DNA of 12,157 bases, from contig WTHL01000017.1 in assembly GCA_011523155.1 (NCBI GenBank), positions 1 through 12,157 on the forward strand, given 5' to 3'. Made by a program: the position numbers and the translations under genes. This DNA is from Synechococcus sp. PL34863bin_39 (GTDB taxonomy: Bacteria > Cyanobacteriota > Cyanobacteriia > PCC-6307 > Cyanobiaceae). The notes beneath the pieces are model-generated. The model was not told where the DNA came from. It saw nothing but the letters and a program-made list of their open reading frames with translations, and did not search any database. Positions 1-6,423 of the stretch are shown here, piece by piece. Within the stretch, counting starts at the first letter, position 1. The number at the start of each line of letters is the position of its first letter.

Positions 1-526
1 CCTGGACACCAGTCCCGAGCATTACGACCGGATCATCACGACCCGCACGTATCAGGAACGTCTCGAGACCCTGCAGCGTGTTCGCCATGCAGGCATCACA
101 CTCTGCTGCGGCGGCATCATCGGGATGGGTGAATCAACGCGCGACAGGGCTTCCATGCTGCAGGTGCTCGCAACCATGGACCCCCATCCCGAAAGTGTGC
201 CGATCAATGCGCTGGTGGCTGTCGAAGGCACACCATTGGAGGAGCAACCTCCTGTCAATCCCCTTGATCTGGTGCGCATGGTGGCGACAGCGCGGATCCT
301 GATGCCAAAAACCAGGGTGCGTTTGAGTGCTGGCCGGGAGCAAATGACGCAGGAAGCACAGATTCTCTGTCTGCAGGCTGGTGCCGATTCGATTTTTTAC
401 GGGGAGACACTCCTCACCACAGGGAATCCGGCTGTGGAGGCCGATCGGGCTCTTCTCGCTGCTGCCGGTGTGAGTGCCAGTTGGCAGGATGCCGAACCTT
501 CGACTGTCCTGACCTCGTCTCCCTGA
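1..526 (+). CDS. bioB: Biotin synthase, C-terminal part (5' end outside window)
   Basis: BioB is a cytosolic radical-SAM enzyme that inserts sulfur into dethiobiotin in the last step of biotin synthesis. Reading from base 2, the frame is open for 174 residues to the TGA at 524-526. It starts inside the barrel with [18 protein letters not shown], followed by [33 protein letters not shown] and [13 protein letters not shown], all in BioB order. By family knowledge, the Arg of VRLSAGRE ligates the [2Fe-2S] cluster used as sulfur source. The usual CSGG is CCGG here, with an extra Cys. The radical-SAM CxxxCxxC motif lies outside the window, so the N-terminal half (roughly 150 residues) is missing only because the window begins inside the gene. 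The closest match is BioB; other radical-SAM proteins lack this combination of motifs. Confidence 0.97.
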   Translation, partial: LDTSPEHYDRIITTRTYQERLETLQRVRHAGITLCCGGIIGMGESTRDRASMLQVLATMDPHPESVPINALVAVEGTPLEEQPPVNPLDLVRMVATARILMPKTRVRLSAGREQMTQEAQILCLQAGADSIFYGETLLTTGNPAVEADRALLAAAGVSASWQDAEPSTVLTSSP

Positions 527-546
527 ACGGTCCCGATGGGGCGTTC
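525..546 (+). terminator. Possible hairpin at the end of bioB, no T-run
   Basis: GAACG (525-529) and CCC (532-534) can pair with GGG (538-540) and CGTTC (542-546), with a GAT loop and a small internal loop. The stem starts inside the bioB stop codon. No T-run follows directly; a T-rich stretch appears only at about 567-581. It is a weak terminator candidate or simply an mRNA 3'-end structure. Confidence 0.25.
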
Positions 547-897
547 GGAGGCATTGCTTGCTGCGGTGTTGTTTTGTTGTTCAGAGCACAGATTTTGTCG
601 TCTGTCTGAGCGACCTTGACGAAGTGCTAAGGGGATTCCCGCAGCACCTCGATAGCTGCACGATTCGAATGAGTAAGCGAGGAATGCATCCACTCCTGAT
701 GGATTGCAACAGGCCGAAATCCCAGAAGAACCAAACAGGTCATCAGTTGTCCTTGGTCGACAGCGACCTGGCTTCCGCCCAGTACAAGCGGTTCGTTCGC
801 GATGAGATGACTGATTGATCGATGCGATGACTCTGTTGTTGTCTGCATGAGCCCACGGTCTCCAACCAGCTCAACCGTTGAGGTGCGCCAGCAGCTT
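527..897. other. 371-base stretch without a secure gene
   Basis: This gap lies between the bioB stop and the end of the DUF1330-like gene. It holds two overlapping low-confidence ORFs on opposite strands: minus 627-848 and plus, ending at 818. There is a hairpin-capable segment at 581-609 (TCAG and ACAGA pairing with TCTGT and CTGA), a T-rich tract at about 567-581, and a near-palindrome CTCAACCGTTGAG at 870-882. I see no tRNA-like fold, insertion-sequence end or convincing promoter. Confidence 0.5.
627..848 (-). CDS. Hypothetical 73-residue protein (doubtful)
   Basis: I do not recognise this ORF. It starts with ATG at 848-846, and GGAG lies 11 bases upstream on the minus strand. Its direction and its 49-base spacing after the DUF1330-like gene would suit a two-gene unit. 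The centre (about residues 34-50, QLMTCLVLLGFRPVAIH) is hydrophobic and reads like a folded segment, followed by a helix-like NRAAIEVLRES near the end. There is no domain signature, signal peptide or full membrane span. A competing plus-strand ORF covers the same DNA (possible starts at 669 or 684, stop at 816-818) and also has GC-rich third positions, so composition does not decide. At most one of the two is likely to be real. Confidence 0.33.
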   Translation of the reverse strand: MQTTTESSHRSISHLIANEPLVLGGSQVAVDQGQLMTCLVLLGFRPVAIHQEWMHSSLTHSNRAAIEVLRESP

Positions 898-1197
898 TCA
901 GCTTGCTGTTGGTAGTCCCTCTGTGATCGACAGTGTCAGGTCGGAGTGGGGGGTCCTCATCGCGATCAGGGTTTGATGGCGGTCAGCCTCGTAAGCCTGA
1001 ACAGCAGCTTCAAGAGAGGGAAATTCAATCAGAATGCTGACCGATCCCGGCGTTCCCTCTCTCACATCTGAAGCAATATTCCGAATTAACAGTGTTCCAC
1101 CCACTGACGGTAGCCAGTCGTTCAACGCTGTCAGGAATGGAACCATCCCCAACGGTGTGTGAATGGTTCCTGTTGTTAACCAATAGCCCTTGGTCAT
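898..1197 (-). CDS. Small DUF1330-like protein
   Basis: This is a 99-residue protein resembling the DUF1330 family of small ferredoxin-like alpha/beta barrels of unknown function. MTKGYWL opens it as in family members. GGTLLIRN (33-40) matches the GG-x-L-hydrophobic-R strand, and SILIEFPSLEAAVQAYE (54-70) matches the family's characteristic strand and helix. The frame stays open upstream to an ATG at 1284-1282, which would add 29 residues. I prefer the ATG at 1197-1195 because homology begins exactly there; a weak AGAG lies just upstream. It is transcribed away from the 72-residue ORF at 1320 and towards the doubtful ORF at 627-848. No catalytic residue is evident and I do not infer a substrate. 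Confidence 0.72.
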   Translation of the reverse strand: MTKGYWLTTGTIHTPLGMVPFLTALNDWLPSVGGTLLIRNIASDVREGTPGSVSILIEFPSLEAAVQAYEADRHQTLIAMRTPHSDLTLSITEGLPTAS

Positions 1198-1319
1198 TGC
1201 ACTCTGTGGTCGAAGAATCAAGTTAAGAGAGTCAACGATCAAGCCGACCCACAATCCCTTTTCCGTCGGCAGCTCAGAAGGCATGACGACCGGGCTCAGG
1301 ATTCCTTGACTACCCTGCA

Positions 1320-1538
1320 GTGCTGTTGTCGATCATTGTGGCCAAGCTCGGGGAGATCAAGCTGAGGCAGATTCAGCAGCTGAACACAGCAGACAGCCGT
1401 TACTTCATTCGTCTGCACAAAGAAGTGCTCAACTGGATGATGAGGACCTTGTCGGTTGACACCTACGGATTGACCTGGGTCCAGTTCACCAAGGGAGTGG
1501 CAGTGGGCGCCTTCACGGCCTGGTTGATGCTGCGTTGA
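1320..1538 (+). CDS. Hypothetical 72-residue protein
   Basis: The gene is not recognised. It would start with GTG at 1320 (another in-frame GTG is at 1338); neither has a clear ribosome site. The codons are rich in G and C at third positions and there is no competing protein-like frame, which supports real coding. The N-terminal half is polar and probably helical (about 8-40, with KLGEIKLRQIQQL). The C-terminus ends with a short hydrophobic stretch, GVAVGAFTAWLML (59-71), too short to be a secure membrane span but compatible with membrane association. It lies between the divergent DUF1330-like gene and trhO, and the 169-base gap before trhO argues against tight coupling. Confidence 0.55.
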   Translation: MLLSIIVAKLGEIKLRQIQQLNTADSRYFIRLHKEVLNWMMRTLSVDTYGLTWVQFTKGVAVGAFTAWLMLR

Positions 1539-1588
1539 ACCTGGCGCAGTTGTGATCCCCCGGCCCTGAACAGCAGTTCTGGAGCGAG

Positions 1589-1611
1589 CCTCGGACCGGG
1601 GCTTGCCGAGG
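1589..1611. other. Inverted repeat between the 72-residue ORF and trhO
   Basis: CCTCGG (1589-1594) and CCGAGG (1606-1611) form a perfect 6-bp stem with an 11-base loop in the gap upstream of trhO. No T-run follows on either strand, so it could be a transcript 3'-end structure, an operator, or chance in GC-rich DNA. Confidence 0.25.
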
Positions 1612-1707
1612 CCCGCCTTAGGTTGAGGAAGACGTTCAGGTGTCCGAGAAGAACGTGGATTTGCGAGGGTCTGCCCGACGTCTGATGAAATTTGCAGCTG
1701 CTGGTCC

Positions 1708-2676
1708 ATGACGTCGTCCGACGACACAACGACCCTCGTGGCAGCGTTTTATGCCTTTGTTCCCCTGGCCGCCTCGCTGCGCGAGTCTCTGCTGCAGCGT
1801 CTCCCGGAGATCGCCTCGAGCGGGGGGATCAAGGGCTCTGTACTCGTTGCACCCGAGGGCGTGAATGGAACGGTCAGCGGTCCCGTTCAGGCCGTGGAGT
1901 CCATGCTCCGCGATCTGCGTGCAGAGCTGGTGCTGGGTGAAGACCATTTCGCCCGTTTGGAGGTCAAGCGAAGCTGGAGTGATCAGCAGGTCTTCCGCCG
2001 CTTCAAAGCAAGGCGTAAACGGGAGATTGTGACGATGGGCTGTGCCGACGTCAGTCCGGCCCGGTCCGTAGGCACCTACGTGGAGCCGGCGCAGTGGAAT
2101 GCGCTGGTGGATGATCCTGAAACGCTGGTGATTGACACACGCAACACCTACGAGGTGGCCATCGGCAGTTTTGACGGTGCTCTCAATCCCCAGACGGAGA
2201 GTTTTCGCGACTTCCCCGCCTGGGCGGAACGGGAACTCAGGCCCCTCGTTGCCCGGGAGGCCCCCAAGCGAATTGCGATGTTCTGCACGGGGGGGATTCG
2301 ATGTGAGAAGGCCAGCAGCTACCTGCAGCAGCAGGGGTTCGGCGAGGTCCACCACCTGCGAGGCGGGATTCTGAACTATCTCGAGCAGACGCCGGAGGCG
2401 ACCTCACGATGGCGGGGCGAGTGTTTTGTCTTCGATCAGCGCGTGGCCCTGAACCATCGCCTCGAACCTGGCGTTCACAAACTCTGTCATGCCTGTGGCC
2501 TGCCTCTGACACCTGAGCAGCGCGCTCTGGAGAGCTACGTGAGAGGAGTGCAGTGCCTGCACTGCGTGGATCGGTTCACCGATGCCGATCGACGACGTTT
2601 CGCGGAGCGTCAACGTCAGCTTGATCAGGCCAAGGCGATGCAGGATGCCGGCATCGGGGACTCCATCCAGCCCTGA
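1708..2676 (+). CDS. trhO: tRNA uridine(34) hydroxylase, rhodanese-type
   Basis: TrhO (formerly YceA / UPF0176) is a cytosolic enzyme that uses oxygen to hydroxylate wobble uridine 34 of certain tRNAs to 5-hydroxyuridine. The protein has 322 residues, normal for the family. The N-terminal UPF0176 domain (about 8-110) contains KGSVLVAPEGVNGT (42-55). A rhodanese domain (about 120-225) has VIDTRNTYE and the active-site loop CTGGIRCEK, with Cys193 as expected catalytic Cys and Cys199 beside it. The C-terminal part has two CxxC pairs, Cys260/263 (CHAC) and Cys283/286 (CLHC), a zinc-ribbon-like arrangement common in this family, then a charged helical tail. The ATG at 1708 has no clear ribosome site. 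The TGA overlaps the ATG of the next gene by one base, implying translational coupling. Confidence 0.95.
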   Translation: MTSSDDTTTLVAAFYAFVPLAASLRESLLQRLPEIASSGGIKGSVLVAPEGVNGTVSGPVQAVESMLRDLRAELVLGEDHFARLEVKRSWSDQQVFRRFKARRKREIVTMGCADVSPARSVGTYVEPAQWNALVDDPETLVIDTRNTYEVAIGSFDGALNPQTESFRDFPAWAERELRPLVAREAPKRIAMFCTGGIRCEKASSYLQQQGFGEVHHLRGGILNYLEQTPEATSRWRGECFVFDQRVALNHRLEPGVHKLCHACGLPLTPEQRALESYVRGVQCLHCVDRFTDADRRRFAERQRQLDQAKAMQDAGIGDSIQP

Positions 2677-3671
2677 TGACGACGCTGCCTGTTCTCTACA
2701 GCTTCCGACGCTGCCCCTATGCGATGCGCGCGCGGTGGTCTCTGCTGAACTCAGGTCTGATGGTGGAGTGTCGCGAGGTGAGCCTCAGGAGCAAACCCCA
2801 GGCTCTGTTGGAGGCATCGGCAAAAGGCACGGTCCCGGTGCTGGTGCTGCCCTCAGGTCAGGTGATCGATGAAAGTCTGGCGGTGATGCACTGGGCCCTT
2901 GCCCAGGCGGATCCCCTGGATCTGTTGGCGACAGCCATGACCGCCGATCAGCGGGCGTGCATCTCAGCGGTCATTGCCCGGAATGACGCGGTGTTCAAGC
3001 ATCACCTCGACCGGTTCAAATATGCCGATCGTTATCCCGGGGCTTGCCGCGACGAGCACCACAGCCAGGGCATGCTGATTCTGCGTGACTGGGCGGAGTC
3101 TGTCGGTCGCAGCGGCTGGCTGGTCGGTGATCGATGCACGCTTGCCGATGCGGCTGTCTGGCCCTTCGTGCGCCAGTGGCGCATCGCCGACCCCGACGGC
3201 TTCGATCGCTGCGAAGATCTGCTCCCCTTGCGGCAGTGGCTTGATCGTTTTCTCGACAGTGGAGTGTTCTCACGCCTGATGCAGCGATGGGATCCCTGGA
3301 TGCCTGGGGATCCCCCGCTGCTGTTTCCAGCCGATGCCGAAGCTGTGTCCTTGACGCAGCCCCTGTTTCATCTGGCTTTAGCCCGCGACTGGCAGCAGGC
3401 CCTGGAGGATGGTGTCTACAGGGTCTCCACACGCGGGAGGACTCTCCACCAGGAAGGCTTCATTCATGCCTCCACAGCGGAGCAGCTGAGCGACACGTAC
3501 CGGCGCTTCTACGCCGATGCCGGAGACGTGCTGCTGCTGCGGCTCGACCCTCAACTACTGCCGATGCCCCTGCGTGCCGATCCATCTCCGACCGGTGACT
3601 GCTTCCCCCATCTGTATGGAGAGCTCCCTGTGGATCGGGTGATCCATGTCTCCCGTTATGAGGATGGCTGA
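2676..3671 (+). CDS. Glutathione S-transferase-like / DUF952 fusion protein
   Basis: This 331-residue protein has two domains. The N-terminal GST-like part (about 5-210) has a thioredoxin fold with RCPYAMRAR (12-20; Cys13 at the usual active position), GTVPVLV with the expected cis-Pro (Pro54) and DESLAVMHW (65-73). An all-helical second half follows, with GWLVGDRCTLADAAVWPFVR (147-166), the typical GST C-domain motif. The remainder (about 227-330) matches DUF952: FHLALARDWQQAL, GFIHAST, LLLRLDP and FPHLYGELPVDRV. I recall DUF952 being linked to ADP-ribosyltransferase-like folds, but I am not certain, and its substrate is unknown. The GST part suggests glutathione-dependent redox or conjugation chemistry. 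Its start overlaps the trhO stop, and it is followed after one base by the GNAT-like gene. Confidence 0.85.
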   Translation: MTTLPVLYSFRRCPYAMRARWSLLNSGLMVECREVSLRSKPQALLEASAKGTVPVLVLPSGQVIDESLAVMHWALAQADPLDLLATAMTADQRACISAVIARNDAVFKHHLDRFKYADRYPGACRDEHHSQGMLILRDWAESVGRSGWLVGDRCTLADAAVWPFVRQWRIADPDGFDRCEDLLPLRQWLDRFLDSGVFSRLMQRWDPWMPGDPPLLFPADAEAVSLTQPLFHLALARDWQQALEDGVYRVSTRGRTLHQEGFIHASTAEQLSDTYRRFYADAGDVLLLRLDPQLLPMPLRADPSPTGDCFPHLYGELPVDRVIHVSRYEDG

Positions 3672-3672
3672 G

Positions 3673-4197
3673 ATGGTGGTGTCGCCAACCCTTGAGCAGC
3701 TGGAGCTGCAGGCACAGCAGACGGGACTGCTGTTGAGAGTGCAGATGGCGCGACCAGCCGGGATCTGGACATTGCGGCTTGTGGTGGCGGAACCATCAGG
3801 CGCTGGACGGGCCAACCTTCTGGGCGAATTGAAGGGCTGGGCCTACCCCGGGAAGCGGGGCTTTCAGCTCGACACCATGCGCGTGCTGCCGAAGGCGCCA
3901 CCCGGTGTTGGCCCCCTGATCTGGGCCGCAACCATGGCCTGGGCTAGGGAGGTCACACCTTGTCGTGAGGCGCGTCTTCTCGCCATTGACGACGACCCGC
4001 GGCAGCATCGACGACTTGTGCGTTATTTCCGCTCCCTCGGATTCGTTCCAACCCGCCTGCTTGGAGCAGCGCCATCCGATCTTCCACTGCGGCTGATCTG
4101 GGGTGGTGCGGGTCAGTTGATGGTGGGTGACTGTGACCATGTTTTTCGGCAGGCACTCAGGCGGTGGGGCCAGGTCCACCCCCGACACCGCGACTGA
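3673..4197 (+). CDS. GNAT-like conserved protein
   Basis: I identify this only at fold level. The 174-residue protein resembles GCN5-related N-acetyltransferases: a central strand region (about 33-72, with [11 protein letters not shown] as the likely beta4), a helix (78-93) and [26 protein letters not shown] (99-124 region), which looks like the GNAT beta5-alpha4-beta6 segment ending in the usual YF-x-x-LGF. The glycine-rich acetyl-CoA loop (Q/R-x-x-G-x-G/A) is not obvious; PPGVGPL at 76-82 sits where it should be. I chose the ATG at 3673 because GAGG (3660-3663) lies nine bases upstream and the preceding stop ends at 3671. In-frame ATGs at 3658 and 3664 are alternatives. The last 41 bases overlap the convergent lipA gene. 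Confidence 0.68.
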   Translation: MVVSPTLEQLELQAQQTGLLLRVQMARPAGIWTLRLVVAEPSGAGRANLLGELKGWAYPGKRGFQLDTMRVLPKAPPGVGPLIWAATMAWAREVTPCREARLLAIDDDPRQHRRLVRYFRSLGFVPTRLLGAAPSDLPLRLIWGGAGQLMVGDCDHVFRQALRRWGQVHPRHRD

Positions 4198-5116
4198 TCC
4201 GGTGCCCAGGTTGGGCAGCGTGATAGCTGCTGCGAACCAGGGGGCCACTCCGGATATGGGTGAACCCAAGGGTCTGGGCAATGCGCTCCAGTCGCTCGAA
4301 TTCATCGGGATGCCAGTAACGAGCTACGGGCATGTGGGCTAGTGAAGGTCGCAGGTACTGACCCAGCGTCAACCGATCACAGTTGACGGCACGCAGTGCC
4401 TCCATCGTCACAACCACTTCGTCGAAGTCTTCACCGAGCCCGAGCATCAGCCCGCTTTTGGTGGGGATGGAAGGGGCCAGGGCCTTTGATGCAGCCAGAA
4501 GAGCCAGGGATCGGCGGTAGGTGGCTCCGCGACGGACCTCCCCTTGGAGGCGTTCAACCGTTTCCAGATTGTGGTTGAAGCAGACCGGTCCCGCCTGCAG
4601 CACGGTCTGGAGTCGCCGGCGCTGGGCCTCTTCACCAATCAGCGGATCGTTGTGACCACCCCAGAAATCGGGCGTGAGCACCTCAATCGGGAGCAGTGGA
4701 TTGCGGCGGTGGATGGCATCCATCGCTGCTGTGAACAGGCTTGCACCATGGTCAGCGAGGTCGTCACGTGCCACGGCGGTCAGCACCACATAACGGAGGC
4801 CCATCTGTTCCACAGCCTCCGCGACCCGCTCGGCCTCACCTGTGTCCAACGGCATCGGGGATCGGCCTTTGTCCACCTGACAGAACGCGCAGCTTCTGGT
4901 GCAGATGGATCCACCCAGCAGAAATGTCGCTGTTCCTGCTGCGTAGCACTCCGCGCGGTTCGGGCAGCGCCCCTCCTCGCAGATGGTGTGGAGCCCTCCG
5001 CGTTTCACCAAACCCTGCACGGTCTCCAGTTGTGAGACATTTCCGATCGGACGTCTCAACCATTCGGGCAGACGTTCCTTCGGGGGGATCTGGCTGTAAC
5101 GGCTCGGTTGGCTCAT
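4157..5116 (-). CDS. lipA: Lipoyl synthase
   Basis: LipA is a cytosolic radical-SAM enzyme that inserts two sulfurs into octanoyl groups on lipoyl-domain proteins, forming lipoyl cofactors of 2-oxoacid dehydrogenases and the glycine cleavage system. The 319-residue protein carries both clusters. Auxiliary-cluster ligands are Cys46, Cys51 and Cys57 in [12 protein letters not shown]; radical-SAM ligands are Cys72, Cys76 and Cys79 in CTRSCAFC. The C-terminal RSSYHA (295-300) supplies the family's conserved serine ligand. TPDFWGG and NHNLETV are further family motifs. The frame is open upstream to 5311, but that part is antisense to recR; the ATG at 5116-5114 gives normal length. It lies 19 bases after recR on the same strand, probably co-transcribed. 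Its glycine-rich last residues overlap the convergent gene. Confidence 0.96.
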   Translation of the reverse strand: MSQPSRYSQIPPKERLPEWLRRPIGNVSQLETVQGLVKRGGLHTICEEGRCPNRAECYAAGTATFLLGGSICTRSCAFCQVDKGRSPMPLDTGEAERVAEAVEQMGLRYVVLTAVARDDLADHGASLFTAAMDAIHRRNPLLPIEVLTPDFWGGHNDPLIGEEAQRRRLQTVLQAGPVCFNHNLETVERLQGEVRRGATYRRSLALLAASKALAPSIPTKSGLMLGLGEDFDEVVVTMEALRAVNCDRLTLGQYLRPSLAHMPVARYWHPDEFERLERIAQTLGFTHIRSGPLVRSSYHAAQPGHRISRGVGGGPGPTA

Positions 5117-5135
5117 CGCAATGCGGATCCTGCGT

Positions 5136-5735
5136 TCATTCAACGGTGCGCCTGCCTTCGAGTGCACGGGTGAGCGTGACGTCGTCGGCGTATTCCAGTT
5201 CGCTGCCGACCGGCAAGCCGTAGGCAATGCGGCTGACGGTGGTGAACGGTCTGAGCAGTCGGGCCAGATACAGACTCGTGGTGTCTCCTTCCACACTCGG
5301 GGTGAGAGCAAGGATCACTTCCTCGACATGCTCCTGATCCACCCGAGCCACGAGACTGGTGATCTGCAGCATCTCCGGACCGACGCCATCCATGGGAGAG
5401 ATCAGTCCACCCAGGACGTGATAGCGACCGTTGTATTCCCTGGTGCGCTCCAGTGCCAGCAGATCACGGGAATCGGCGACAACGCAGATCTGCCCCTGGT
5501 CGCGGTCGGGGTTGCGGCAGATCTCACAACACGGTTCGGCGCTGAGATGAAAGCAGCTCTGGCATTGCCCGACCTGGGTGCGCGCAGCGAGCAAGGCGTC
5601 AGCGAAGCTGCGGATCTGTTCCTCCGGTTGACGAAGCAGATGGAGTGCGAGGCGCTGGGCGGTGCGTGGGCCGATTCCCGGAAGCCTCTCAAACTGATCG
5701 ATCAACCGTGCCAGCGGTCGCGTGAAGCCGCTCAG
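5136..5735 (-). CDS. recR: Recombination mediator protein RecR (unusual start)
   Basis: RecR acts with RecF and RecO to load RecA on single-stranded DNA at gaps. The expected order is present: an N-terminal helix-hairpin-helix ([18 protein letters not shown] and [12 protein letters not shown]), a C4 zinc finger (CQSC then CEIC), and a Toprim domain with [18 protein letters not shown] and [16 protein letters not shown]. The first ATG/GTG/TTG is a TTG at 5705-5703, which would begin in the middle of the first conserved helix and give only 189 residues. The same frame runs on upstream through conserved TRPLAR. A CTG at 5735-5733 gives 199 residues, the usual RecR size. A stop (TAG, 5762-5760) closes the frame above. 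The start therefore seems to be a rare codon (CTG 5735, or ATT 5759) or an altered ATG. The identity is certain; only the start is open. Confidence 0.95.
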   Translation of the reverse strand: MSGFTRPLARLIDQFERLPGIGPRTAQRLALHLLRQPEEQIRSFADALLAARTQVGQCQSCFHLSAEPCCEICRNPDRDQGQICVVADSRDLLALERTREYNGRYHVLGGLISPMDGVGPEMLQITSLVARVDQEHVEEVILALTPSVEGDTTSLYLARLLRPFTTVSRIAYGLPVGSELEYADDVTLTRALEGRRTVE

Positions 5736-5766
5736 GGGTCTGCTGCAAGTGGATGAAATCTAGGCA

Positions 5767-5803
5767 GGGTGTCCAGGGCAGAATGGTGCGAGGTCAGACA
5801 CCC
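5767..5803 (+). promoter_or_regulatory. Inverted repeat around the psbP ribosome-binding region
   Basis: GGGTGTC (5767-5773) and GACACCC (5797-5803) are perfect inverted copies separated by 23 bases, ending five bases before the psbP ATG. The only Shine-Dalgarno-like sequence, GAGG (5790-5793), lies in the loop. It could be an mRNA stem limiting psbP translation or a binding site in the short divergent recR-psbP spacer. I see no clear -35/-10 pair. The function is inferred. Confidence 0.35.
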
Positions 5804-5808
5804 GGTTG

Positions 5809-6363
5809 ATGCGTTCCTTGCTCTCCAAATCGCTGCGTTACGGGATGACGCTTCTCTGTCTTGTTGTGCTGACTGCCTGCAGTGGCGCTGGAGCTGGCCT
5901 CAATTCCTTCCAGAGTCCCGATGGGCGCTATGCCTTTCTCTATCCGACGGGCTGGAGCCGCGTTGCTGTCAGCGGAGGACCCCAGGTGGTGTTCCACGAC
6001 CTGATCAACAGTGACGAAACCGTCAGTTTGGTGGTGTCCGATGTCGATGCTGATGATGAACTCCAGCAGCTCGGCAGTGCGGTGGCTGTCGGTGAACGTC
6101 TGCGGCGCGATGTGATCGCCCCTGAAGGCAGTGGACGGCAGGCTGACCTGGTGGAAGCCAGGGAGCGTGACAACGCAGGCCATCGGTTCTACGACCTTGA
6201 ATTCGCGGTTCACCTCGAGGATCGCGACCGGCATGAACTGGCCACGGTTGTTGTGGATCGCGGTCGTCTCTACACCCTGGCCACCAGCACCAACGAAGCA
6301 CGCTGGAGCAAGGTGAAGGGGTTGTTCCAGCAGGTGATTGAATCGTTCACCTTGCTGATCTGA
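5809..6363 (+). CDS. psbP: PsbP-like photosystem II lipoprotein (CyanoP)
   Basis: The 184-residue precursor resembles CyanoP, a lumen-side thylakoid lipoprotein involved in early assembly or stability of photosystem II. The N-terminus is a lipoprotein signal peptide: basic start (MRSLLSKSLR), hydrophobic core, then lipobox LTAC with Cys24 as predicted lipidated residue. The mature part shows PsbP hallmarks: FQSPDGRYAFLYPTGWSRV (about 34-52), VVFHDLINSDETVSLVVSDV, and a C-terminal YTLATSTNEARW, typical of the family's final strands, with FTLLI at the end. A TTG at 5806 could also start; the ATG at 5809 is preferred. GAGG lies 15 bases upstream, rather far. The gene is divergent from recR and convergent with the LCP gene. 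Confidence 0.93.
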   Translation: MRSLLSKSLRYGMTLLCLVVLTACSGAGAGLNSFQSPDGRYAFLYPTGWSRVAVSGGPQVVFHDLINSDETVSLVVSDVDADDELQQLGSAVAVGERLRRDVIAPEGSGRQADLVEARERDNAGHRFYDLEFAVHLEDRDRHELATVVVDRGRLYTLATSTNEARWSKVKGLFQQVIESFTLLI

Positions 6364-6404
6364 TCGGGACGCCAATCCTTCCGGTTGCATCCCTGGCTCG
6401 ACCT

Positions 6405-6423
6405 CTGACCGCTGTCAGTTGTT
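6405..6423 (+). terminator. Possible weak terminator after psbP
   Basis: CTGAC (6405-6409) and GTCAG (6414-6418) form a perfect 5-bp stem with a CGCT tetraloop, followed by TTGTT. It overlaps the stop codon of the convergent LCP gene. The stem is short and the T-run imperfect. Confidence 0.28.

Noticed and set aside
1207..1235. TTGACT (minus strand) as a -35 box for the DUF1330-like gene
   Set aside because: The position 17 bases further reads CGACCA, unlike a -10 element.
1306..1334. TTGACT as a -35 box for the 72-residue ORF
   Set aside because: There is no acceptable -10 at the right distance, and a start of transcription there would fall inside the ORF.
1636..2355. 239-residue minus-strand open frame
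   Set aside because: It is antisense to trhO, which has a complete rhodanese motif; the antisense product looks like an arbitrary translation.
5117..5311. Upstream extension of lipA by 65 residues
   Set aside because: The extra residues are antisense to recR and unlike any LipA N-terminus; the ATG at 5116 gives normal family length.
5121..5756. 211-residue plus-strand open frame
   Set aside because: It lies opposite recR, whose zinc finger and Toprim motifs are unmistakable; the plus-strand product has no family features.
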